DNA of 6,189 nt from Anaerolineae bacterium (GCA_003158885.1 PMLN01000246.1:1-6189), one strand, 5' to 3'; counted from the first letter of the stretch, positions 1-5,038 are shown. Numbers and translations are program-made. Notes: generated by a model not told the origin, from the letters alone.

Positions 1-31
1 CACGCACGGATTTAATAAACCGGTTGCTAAC

Positions 32-166
32 ATTACAGCGCAATGTCAGACAACTTTCTTCTTCTCCCCTCCCCGCTTGTTGGGGATGGTCGCGAAGCAC
101 GCCGGAGGCGACGGGGATGGGGGATCATTCCTCGCCCGAACGAAGACAACAACCTTGCGCTGTAAT
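32..166. repeat. Fold-back element with 12-bp perfect terminal inverted repeats
   Basis: ATTACAGCGCAA at 32-43 is matched by its exact reverse complement TTGCGCTGTAAT at 155-166, enclosing about 111 bases. Inside is a smaller hairpin, TCCCC (70-74) and GGGGA (82-86) around a 7-base loop. CTAA occurs on both sides, one base away from each end (27-30 and 168-171), as a 4-bp target-site duplication might. No transposase is encoded within it. It could be a miniature non-autonomous element or a REP-like dispersed repeat; only copies elsewhere in the genome would tell. Confidence 0.5.
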
Positions 167-222
167 ACTAATCTGTGGAAAAGATTCCCGGCTTTGCGAA
201 AGCCACCCCCAATCCCGATTTC

Positions 223-250
223 CGAATAACGAATAACGAATAACGAATAA
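223..250. repeat. Tandem repeat, four perfect copies of CGAATAA
   Basis: Four head-to-tail copies of the 7-mer CGAATAA occupy 223-229, 230-236, 237-243 and 244-250 without mismatch. The array lies in the non-coding left flank, between the fold-back element and the hairpin at 271-305. Short arrays like this can change copy number by slippage. No function is evident. Confidence 0.85.
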
Positions 251-270
251 CGGTTCCCCATTTACCAATC

Positions 271-305
271 AAGGTTACGCAGACGGAATCATCCTGCGTA
301 ACCTT
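271..305 (+). terminator. Hairpin with 12-bp perfect stem followed by a T-rich tract on the plus strand
   Basis: AAGGTTACGCAG (271-282) pairs perfectly with CTGCGTAACCTT (294-305) across an 11-base loop, and TTGTTTTAT follows directly on the plus strand. This is the form of an intrinsic terminator for plus-strand transcription. No plus-strand gene ends just upstream in the window. On the minus strand the stem lies 42 bp beyond the stop of the membrane-protein gene but is followed by GATTGGTAAA, not a T run, so it would serve there only as a 3'-end stabilising hairpin or weak terminator. Confidence 0.5.
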
Positions 306-346
306 TTGTTTTATCCTGGGATTTGTATTCGCGGCTGCTAAAAGCT

Positions 347-1060
347 TTACTCGCTTGGGGTTTGCTTTACTTCGCCGGATTTGTCCTGTTTCCAGAACGC
401 AACGGCGATGAGTATGGCTCCCATCAGGATCACGAACGTGGGCGCGATCAGGTTGGCGAATTTCAAAGCAACCGGGAATACTGAAAGACCCGCAAAGGCC
501 AGGCCGGAAAATCCGCAAAATCCAATGCCGACGATGGTCAGTGTGCTCAGGCGCTCCTTGATGCCGATGATGAGAAATGCCAATCCCAGGGCCAGCGGCA
601 CGAAAGTCCACAAGATGGCCCAACTGGCCCACAGACCGGTCATGGCGGTAAATTGCAAAGCCAGCCCAACGAACCCGATGATTAAAGCCGGGATGACGAG
701 CCAGATGACGCGGATGAAAATCGCAGCCAATGCCAGGCCGAGCGCCACGCCGATCACCTCCAGCGGCCACAGGGTCCCCCAGATGCTCCACTGATTGGAG
801 ATACTCGCGGCAAAGAGGATGCCGCCTGTAACTAATATTGGCAGGCCGGGGATGAACAACCCGCCCAGGCCGCGGTTTTGCGGGATAAAGAGGGGCGGCA
901 TGACGAACAGCAATCCCATCCCAATGATGATGACCGGCCACAACTGGAAGAAACTGTGCGGCGCTTGCCTGCTCAAGATCATTCCGAGGTTCCCGCCCAG
1001 GGAGAGAATCCCCAGCAGGATCAGGAACAGGCCGACGAAGAGAGAACTTTTCTTTTGCAT
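347..1060 (-). CDS. Polytopic membrane protein with LiaI/LiaF-like transmembrane repeats
   Basis: Predicted integral membrane protein of 237 residues, with the start at 1060 chosen because GGAGG (1066-1070) lies 5 bases upstream; an upstream ATG at 1102 lacks such a site. About eight hydrophobic segments are visible near residues 7-29, 42-60, 67-85, 99-116, 119-140, 152-167, 173-195 and 207-223, ending in a charged tail (KQDKSGEVKQTPSE), which suggests both ends are cytoplasmic. The N-terminal part (LILLGILSLGGNLG, then LWPVIIIGMGLL) resembles the LiaI/LiaF-like transmembrane region of envelope-stress proteins; this is motif recognition, not a search. Ile-Pro at 70-71 and 123-124 and Trp at 91/94/98 and 144/147/151 recur with a 53-residue period. 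The same pattern is in the tail of the kinase encoded upstream in the same direction, suggesting a partner in sensing. Function is otherwise unknown. Confidence 0.85.
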   Translation of the reverse strand: MQKKSSLFVGLFLILLGILSLGGNLGMILSRQAPHSFFQLWPVIIIGMGLLFVMPPLFIPQNRGLGGLFIPGLPILVTGGILFAASISNQWSIWGTLWPLEVIGVALGLALAAIFIRVIWLVIPALIIGFVGLALQFTAMTGLWASWAILWTFVPLALGLAFLIIGIKERLSTLTIVGIGFCGFSGLAFAGLSVFPVALKFANLIAPTFVILMGAILIAVAFWKQDKSGEVKQTPSE

Positions 1061-1065
1061 ATTTG

Positions 1066-1070
1066 CCTCC
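1066..1070 (-). promoter_or_regulatory. Strong Shine-Dalgarno site deciding the membrane-protein start
   Basis: The minus strand reads TTTGGAGGCAAAT before the ATG at 1060: a GGAGG core with 5-base spacing. It supports translation from 1060 and argues against the longer open frame from 1102, whose extra 14 residues (MLFNASKIKCLEAN) would be encoded across this site. Confidence 0.8.
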
Positions 1071-1101
1071 AAACATTTTATTTTTGACGCGTTGAATAAC
1101 A

Positions 1102-1126
1102 CTCTGGGGAGAATGTTCTGCCAGAG
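1102..1126 (-). promoter_or_regulatory. Intercistronic hairpin between kinase and membrane-protein genes
   Basis: CTCTGG (1102-1107) and CCAGAG (1121-1126) form a 6-bp stem, and AGAA (1110-1113) with TTCT (1116-1119) can continue it after a small asymmetric bulge. It sits in the short gap between the kinase stop (1157) and the Shine-Dalgarno site of the next gene (1066-1070). It has no proper T run after it, so an RNA-processing, stability or partial-attenuation role is more likely than full termination. This is inferred from structure only. Confidence 0.4.
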
Positions 1127-1156
1127 GGATTCATAAATTGGATGAGTGTGATACTT

Positions 1157-2674
1157 CTAGCGCTTGATGGTCAGTAACACAGAAGCAGCGATCAATAGAA
1201 CGACAAGTGCAATGGTAACGGGCGCCAGGATGCGGCCTACGCTGCGGCTGATCCAGCGTCCCTCCAGCCCGCTTAAACCGAGCAGGATGGGAATGACAAT
1301 GAAGGCTGCCAGCACGGCCGGCTCGAGCGGCCAGACGAATGACCAGTTACTCCATCGGCCGGTCAACGCAAAGTAAGTGAAGATCGCCGCGTTTCCAAGC
1401 ACGATGCCGCCCGGTATCAGCAGCCAGGCGGAAGCCAGGCTTACTGTCAATGCCAGCAGGATCAGGCTGACCAGGGCCAGTTCCATCGGCCAGGCGTAGG
1501 CAAAGAAACTCCATTGTGTGATGCCGCTGGTCCATACCCCGCACAAATTGACCAGGATCAGCGCAACCACTGCCGCGAGTACGCCTCTTGTTACGTGTTC
1601 GATGGGCACATCCTGCTCGGTGATCTGCGGCGGGATTCTGAACAGCTTGTGAAGCCGTTGTGGAACTTGTAATGGATGATGCGGCTTAAGTGTGGTGTCT
1701 GTATTGTCCTTCTCGAAATATCTGTCGGTGATATTTTGGCGGGCGTTGCCGGAGAAGATGGAAACCGGTTCGGATACGGAAGCCGGTCCCGGCTTGATCA
1801 GGTGCGGCAGCGCCTCGGGAACCTGGACTCCGATTTGTGCCGCGGCCTCCGACAGGCCGGTCAGCATCGCTTGCGCGTCCTGAAAACGGTTCTCCGGTTT
1901 CTTTGCCAGCGCTTTTAATGCAACGCGCTCCAATGGCTCGGGGATATTTGCATCCAGGCGATGGGGGAGCGGCAATGGATCGTTGACGTGCTTCATCAGG
2001 ATCGCCAGCGGTGTATCTGCATCGAACGGCACCTGGCCCGTGAGCATCTCGTAATAAACGATGCCCAGCGAATAGATGTCGCTGCGCGCGTCGCATTTTC
2101 CGGTGAGACCTTGTTCAGGCGCCATGTAACTGAGCGTGCCCATTAATGCTCCGGATACGGTATATTGCGTGCCGCCCACGATTTGCGCAATGCCGAAATC
2201 CGTCAGAACGGCTTGTCCGCCCTTGGTCAGCATGATGTTGGTGGGCTTGAGGTCGCGGTGGATGATTCCTTCCCGGTGGGCGTAGTCGAGACCGGATAAT
2301 ATATCCAGCAGGATTCTCAGCATGTGGCCGGTTGGAATTTTTTGTCCGGCGGTGCGGTATGAATTGAGGACGGTTCGCAGGGTGTCGCCTTCCAGCAATT
2401 CCATGACCATGTAATACTGGTCTTCTTGTATATCGAAGTCATAGACTTGAACGATATTGGGATGGCGCAGTGCCGCCACGGAGCGCGCTTCACGCTGGAA
2501 GCGTGCCAGGAATTCTTCTTCTTCAACCAGGTCGGGGCGCAGCATCTTGATCGCAACGTACCGGTCAAGCTGCGGATGATAGGCTTTATAGACTTGGGCT
2601 ACCCCGCCGCGGCCAAGCGGTTGCAGCAGCTGGTACTTACCGAGGGTCTTTCCTTCAAGGGATATGGGTGACAT
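1157..2674 (-). CDS. Membrane-anchored eukaryotic-type Ser/Thr protein kinase
   Basis: Transfers phosphate from ATP to Ser/Thr of protein targets. 505 residues. The N-terminal kinase domain (about 14-275) is complete: glycine loop GRGGVAQVYK (21-30), ATP-binding Lys43 in AIK, helix-C Glu62, catalytic HRDLKPTN (139-146), DFG (159-161), an activation loop with several Thr/Ser (169-180), APE (185-187), Asp199 and Arg263, so it should be active. A linker (about 276-360) leads to five hydrophobic segments near 364-382, 393-416, 418-437, 450-468 and 482-502. With the kinase inside, the Trp-rich loops (381-395 and 439-448) face outward and the basic loop 471-481 faces inward. There are no PASTA repeats; the tail instead shares the transmembrane module of the downstream membrane protein. 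It follows the FHA regulator by 94 bp, suggesting that protein as substrate or reader. No strong ribosome binding site precedes the ATG. Confidence 0.95.
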   Translation of the reverse strand: MSPISLEGKTLGKYQLLQPLGRGGVAQVYKAYHPQLDRYVAIKMLRPDLVEEEEFLARFQREARSVAALRHPNIVQVYDFDIQEDQYYMVMELLEGDTLRTVLNSYRTAGQKIPTGHMLRILLDILSGLDYAHREGIIHRDLKPTNIMLTKGGQAVLTDFGIAQIVGGTQYTVSGALMGTLSYMAPEQGLTGKCDARSDIYSLGIVYYEMLTGQVPFDADTPLAILMKHVNDPLPLPHRLDANIPEPLERVALKALAKKPENRFQDAQAMLTGLSEAAAQIGVQVPEALPHLIKPGPASVSEPVSIFSGNARQNITDRYFEKDNTDTTLKPHHPLQVPQRLHKLFRIPPQITEQDVPIEHVTRGVLAAVVALILVNLCGVWTSGITQWSFFAYAWPMELALVSLILLALTVSLASAWLLIPGGIVLGNAAIFTYFALTGRWSNWSFVWPLEPAVLAAFIVIPILLGLSGLEGRWISRSVGRILAPVTIALVVLLIAASVLLTIKR

Positions 2675-2696
2675 GGTTTCGTTCTCTGTGATGGAT

Positions 2697-2710
2697 GATA
2701 ATGGATAATG
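2697..2710. repeat. Two tandem copies of GATAATG
   Basis: GATAATG is repeated exactly at 2697-2703 and 2704-2710, just upstream of the kinase start in the 94-bp gap after the FHA gene. It is AT-rich against its surroundings and could be part of a weak internal promoter or simply slippage; no convincing -35/-10 pair is seen. Confidence 0.5.
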
Positions 2711-2768
2711 TGCGATTCAACCTATCCGTTGCCTAACAATGGGCTGAAAGTTGGTTATGAAATTGGCT

Positions 2769-3389
2769 TTATTCTTTTACGTTCAGTTTATATCCCAGCC
2801 CGCGCACGGTGATCAGAAGCTGCGGTTCTGAAGCATCGGGTTCCAAACGTGTGCGCAGTCTTCGCACCAGGTTTTCGATCTGGTAATCGAAAATTCCTCC
2901 CGCCTCATATTCCGGCCAGACGGCGCGGCCGATCTCGTCTTTCGAGCAGACCTGGCCGCCGCGTTCATGCAGATACGACAGCAGAAGATATTCCTTGGGC
3001 GAGAGCGGCACGGACTTTCGATTAACGCGCACCACGCCCGCCGCCGCGTCTATTTCAAGCATGGGAAAGGGGCTGCTGTTCACGCTGGTCGTCTCAGGGT
3101 CGTGATAGACAAAGGTCACATCGCCAATGTGGATCCGGTCGCCGTCGCGTAATTCCATGCGGTTCAGGACGCGCTCTTCGTTGAGGAAGACGCCGTTCGA
3201 GCTTCTCAAATCTTCGAGATACAGATGTCGTCCCTCCCGGCAGACACGGGCATGTTCGCGCGAGACGCGTTTGCTGGTGATCACAATGCTGTTTTCGACC
3301 GCCCGGCCGATGGTTGTGATGTCGGTTTCCAGGCGATGTTCCTGGCCTTTGGGATCCGTCAAAAAAGGAACGCCTTCTCTTGAAGTCAT
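2769..3389 (-). CDS. FHA domain plus OmpR/PhoB-type winged-helix transcriptional regulator
   Basis: Soluble 206-residue protein with two recognisable domains. Residues about 15-95 form an FHA domain, which binds phosphothreonine peptides: Gly28-Arg29, Ser43-Arg44-Glu45-His46 and Ser64-Asn65-Gly66 are all present, so binding should be intact. Residues about 110-204 form a C-terminal winged helix of the Trans_reg_C type (LSPKEYLLLSYL 129-140, DEIGRAVW 151-158, LVRRLRTRL 174-182, VRGLGYKL 195-202), which binds DNA. There is no response-regulator receiver domain, so the FHA domain takes its place as the input. It is the first gene of the minus-strand block, followed by the Ser/Thr kinase after 94 bp. 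I infer that kinase-dependent phosphothreonine, on the kinase or another protein, controls its position or activity. No clear Shine-Dalgarno is seen before the ATG. Confidence 0.93.
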   Translation of the reverse strand: MTSREGVPFLTDPKGQEHRLETDITTIGRAVENSIVITSKRVSREHARVCREGRHLYLEDLRSSNGVFLNEERVLNRMELRDGDRIHIGDVTFVYHDPETTSVNSSPFPMLEIDAAAGVVRVNRKSVPLSPKEYLLLSYLHERGGQVCSKDEIGRAVWPEYEAGGIFDYQIENLVRRLRTRLEPDASEPQLLITVRGLGYKLNVKE

Positions 3390-3414
3390 GGCTGCTGATT
3401 TGTCCAGTCTGCTT

Positions 3415-3447
3415 CAAGTATAGCATGGGAGCGCTGGGGTATACTTG
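3415..3447. promoter_or_regulatory. Inverted repeat overlapping an extended -10 promoter of the FHA-kinase block
   Basis: On the minus strand TGC-TATACT (3425 down to 3417) fits an extended -10 element (TGn before TATACT), 27 bases before the FHA gene ATG, which implies a short leader. The same bases are one arm of a perfect 8-bp inverted repeat: CAAGTATA at 3415-3422 and TATACTTG at 3440-3447, 17 bases apart. An arm overlapping the -10 is a natural place for a repressor or autoregulatory protein. The other arm also gives TATACT on the plus strand. No good -35 is visible on either strand. Confidence 0.5.
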
Positions 3448-3503
3448 TCGAAACCACAAGGAAAGTGGTTAATTTTGTGGGCTTCCGAATTGTTCACCAC
3501 GCT

Positions 3504-3652
3504 TGTACTTGCACCAAGTGCAGGCAGAGATCACGGCGCTTTGCGTGCTTGCTTGGAAGAACACCAAGTACACGTCGCGAAGAACACAGAGTTTTTTTCT
3601 TTTTTCTCCGTGCGCTTCGCGAAGCACGCAAAGCGCTCGTGGACTCTGTGTT
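3504..3652. repeat. Cluster of three interlocking perfect inverted repeats
   Basis: Three perfect inverted pairs overlap like links of a chain: TGTACTTG (3504-3511) with CAAGTACA (3565-3572), GCGCTTTGCGTGCTT (3536-3550) with its complement at 3622-3636, and AACACAGAGT (3583-3592) with ACTCTGTGTT (3643-3652). Small hairpins (TGCAC/GTGCA at 3510-3522, CTTGG/CCAAG at 3552-3568) and a 12-bp palindrome (GCTTCGCGAAGC, 3614-3625) lie within. The pairs cannot all form at once in a simple fold. This looks like nested or decayed dispersed repeats rather than a structured RNA, though the latter is not excluded. Confidence 0.6.
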
Positions 3653-3665
3653 GAAAAATCAGGAT

Positions 3666-3793
3666 GTCGTTGCGAAGGCGTCGGTGGTTGAGCGATGCCC
3701 TGAGTTTATCGAAGGGTAGGGCGGGTGTTTTTCCCGACCGTAACGCCCTGCGCCCTTTCAGGGTCGAAACCCGACGTCGAAGCAATCTCCTGT
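3666..3793. repeat. Modular dispersed repeat, copy 1 (long form, both cassettes)
   Basis: Begins with GTCGTTGCGA and ends with GAAGCAATCTCCTGT, the ends shared by the copies at 4791, 4894 and 4985. Between them it carries a 35-bp cassette (3685-3719) identical to 4805-4839, a 26-bp hairpin cassette (3717-3742) that matches 4921-4946 with one mismatch (CGGG, 7-base loop, CCCG at 3722-3736), and a further insert with CCCT-TTC-AGGG (3753-3763). It is the only copy with all modules. It contains no gene and no transposase. Confidence 0.8.
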
Positions 3794-3877
3794 AAGATTC
3801 AGGGATTGCTTTGCTTTTTAGAGCCTGCAATAAAATTTGACCCTCTCTGATTTAGATACCCTCGCCATAGGAGACTC

Positions 3878-4786
3878 ATGGAAAGAAACAAAGGCATACT
3901 TTATGCCATCGCCGCCTATATCATGTGGGGACTCTTCCCTCTCTATTGGAAACAACTCGAATCGATTGATGCGCTTCAATTGATCGGACACCGCATTGGC
4001 TGGTCGTTCATCCTGCTCATGCTCTTTGTCCTGGTGACGAGTCAATGGAAGAATTTCCGTTCCCTGGCGTTCAACGGCAAGACGATCCGCATTTATCTGA
4101 TCGCTGCCTTGTTGATCACGGTCAATTGGTTTACCTATGTGTGGGCAGTCACCCATAACTATGTGGTCGAGACCAGCCTCGGTTATTACATCAATCCCTT
4201 GTTCAGTGTTCTGTTGGGCGTGATGATCTTTCGCGAACGCCTGCGCCCGGTTCAATGGCTTCCGATCGCGCTGGCGGCCGTTGGCGTGATTTATCTTACG
4301 GTCACATATGGATCGCTTCCGTGGATCGCGTTAACGCTGGCTTTTTCCTTTGGACTTTATGGGCTGGTCAAGAAAACGGCGCCGCTCAATTCGCTGTATG
4401 GCCTGACTCTTGAAACGGGGTTGGTGTTCGTGCCCGCCCTTGGCTATCTGATCTTTTGCAATGCGACCGGGCAGGGCGCTTTTCTTCACAGCAGCCCTCT
4501 TCAAAACTGGATGATGGTTGGCGCGGGGCTGGTCACTACGATACCCCTGCTATTGTTCTCAGCCGCTGTGCCGCGCGTTCCGTTGACGACCATCGGCATC
4601 CTGCAATATATCAATCCGACCATGCAGTTTCTCCTGGGCGTGTTGGTGTACAAGGAACCTTTCACACAGCACAGTCTCATCGGCTTTGGTTTGGTTTGGG
4701 CGGGTTTGATCCTCTTCTGGGCGGAGGGTTTGTTCGCCCGCCGTAATATCGCTCCTGAACCCGCGCCGGAAATGGGCGAGGGTTGA
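3878..4786 (+). CDS. rarD: RarD-family EamA transporter (drug/metabolite transporter superfamily)
   Basis: Integral membrane protein of 302 residues, the usual length for RarD (about 300). It shows the family hallmarks: YIMWGLFPLYWK (14-25), HRIGWSF (38-44), NWFTYVWAV (83-91), SLGYYINPLFSVLLGV (100-115) and PRVPLTTIGILQYINPTMQF (232-251). Ten hydrophobic segments can be drawn, near 6-24, 36-54, 70-90, 98-117, 126-143, 146-164, 175-195, 211-230, 236-257 and 266-284, consistent with two five-helix EamA halves and a short charged C-tail. The substrate is not known; the name comes from a chloramphenicol-sensitivity phenotype and does not predict resistance. AGGAG at 3869-3873 lies 4 bases before the ATG. 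The gene diverges from the kinase block, and its stop is only 4 bp from a modular repeat. Confidence 0.94.
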   Translation: MERNKGILYAIAAYIMWGLFPLYWKQLESIDALQLIGHRIGWSFILLMLFVLVTSQWKNFRSLAFNGKTIRIYLIAALLITVNWFTYVWAVTHNYVVETSLGYYINPLFSVLLGVMIFRERLRPVQWLPIALAAVGVIYLTVTYGSLPWIALTLAFSFGLYGLVKKTAPLNSLYGLTLETGLVFVPALGYLIFCNATGQGAFLHSSPLQNWMMVGAGLVTTIPLLLFSAAVPRVPLTTIGILQYINPTMQFLLGVLVYKEPFTQHSLIGFGLVWAGLILFWAEGLFARRNIAPEPAPEMGEG

Positions 4787-4790
4787 GTAT

Positions 4791-4885
4791 GTCGTTGCGA
4801 GCGCTGGTTGAGCGATGCCCTGAGTTTATCGAAGGGTAGCCCGTGTTCTTCGGGCGTATCGAAACCAAGCGAAGCAATCTCCTGT
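4791..4885. repeat. Modular dispersed repeat, copy 2 (swapped-arm hairpin)
   Basis: Starts with GTCGTTGCGAGCG four bases after the rarD stop and ends with GCGAAGCAATCTCCTGT. It carries the same 35-bp cassette as copy 1 (4805-4839, identical). It then has a hairpin GCCCG (4839-4843), loop TGTTCTT, CGGGC (4851-4855), whose arms are reversed relative to copies 1 and 3 (CGGG first, CCCG second) while loop length and loop sequence are nearly kept. The flanks TAG and CGTATCGAAACC match copy 3. Confidence 0.8.
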
Positions 4886-4893
4886 TGTATAAT

Positions 4894-4976
4894 GTCGTTG
4901 CGAGGTCGCCGATGGTTGAGTAGGGCGGGTATTTTTCCCGACCGTATCGAAACCAGGCGCCGAAGCAATCTCCCGT
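4894..4976. repeat. Modular dispersed repeat, copy 3 (single hairpin cassette)
   Basis: Starts with GTCGTTGCGAGG and ends with GAAGCAATCTCCCGT. It carries GGTTGAG but not the rest of the 35-bp cassette, then the 26-bp hairpin cassette (4921-4946) differing from copy 1 at one base. It begins 103 bases after copy 2 starts, with an 8-base junction (4886-4893) that contains a perfect TATAAT. Confidence 0.78.
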
Positions 4977-4984
4977 TGCATCAT

Positions 4985-5012
4985 GTCGTTGCGAGCGAAG
5001 CGAAGCAATCTC
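4985..5012. repeat. Modular dispersed repeat, copy 4 (minimal 28-bp core)
   Basis: Only the outer ends remain: GTCGTTGCGAGCGAAG followed directly by CGAAGCAATCTC, with no internal cassette. It shows what the bare unit looks like, with TTGC and GCAA arms at its edges, and lies 26 bases upstream of the dehydrogenase start. Either it is an ancestral form into which cassettes insert, or a remnant after their loss. Confidence 0.75.
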
Positions 5013-5038
5013 ATCATTTTCAGAAGTGAGAGGCATTT

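Larger units (their letters stand above)
1..346. other. Non-coding, repeat-bearing left flank
   Basis: No convincing gene is visible. Short open frames on both strands here translate to low-complexity or repeat-derived peptides with no recognisable domain and no good ribosome binding site. The stretch contains a fold-back element (32-166), a fourfold 7-bp tandem repeat (223-250) and a perfect 12-bp hairpin (271-305), listed separately. It lies downstream of the minus-strand membrane-protein gene, so it forms the 3' end of that transcription unit and a boundary to whatever lies left of the window. Confidence 0.7.
3448..3877. other. Divergent intergenic region made of inverted and modular repeats
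   Basis: No gene is supported here. Open frames on both strands overlap inverted repeats and translate to repeat-derived peptides. From left to right it contains a tract of interlocking inverted repeats (3504-3652), modular repeat copy 1 (3666-3793), and an AT-richer stretch with TAAAAT at 3831-3836, a possible -10 for rarD, preceded by TTGCTT at 3806-3811 (19-base spacing). The two unit promoters would sit at opposite ends of it. Confidence 0.65.

Noticed and set aside
168..1076. A 302-codon minus-strand open frame overlapping the membrane-protein gene
   Set aside because: It is out of frame with a protein that has clear transmembrane segments, repeats and a GGAGG start signal. Its own translation is rich in Arg, His, Pro and Gly with no domain, and it runs into the fold-back repeat region.
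1061..1102. Upstream ATG at 1102 as the start of the membrane protein
   Set aside because: The additional 14 residues overlap the Shine-Dalgarno site at 1066-1070 and the upstream ATG has no ribosome binding site of its own.
1686..2096. 136-codon minus-strand open frame inside the kinase gene
   Set aside because: It is a frame shadow of the kinase, whose own frame has all catalytic motifs over the same bases.
2721..2745. Terminator between the FHA and kinase genes
   Set aside because: CCGTTG and CAATGG around CCTAA form only an imperfect 6-bp stem with no T run on the minus strand, so nothing separates the two genes convincingly.
3465..3830. Several short open frames on both strands between the FHA gene and rarD
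   Set aside because: They cover inverted repeats and modular repeat copy 1. Peptides such as PFDKLRASLN arise from the repeat itself and recur in the translation of copies near 4800-5000.
4791..5012. CRISPR-like array
   Set aside because: The shared parts are the outer ends of modular hairpin elements; unit lengths vary (28 to 95 bases), the internal parts repeat among copies instead of being unique spacers, and no cas gene is present.
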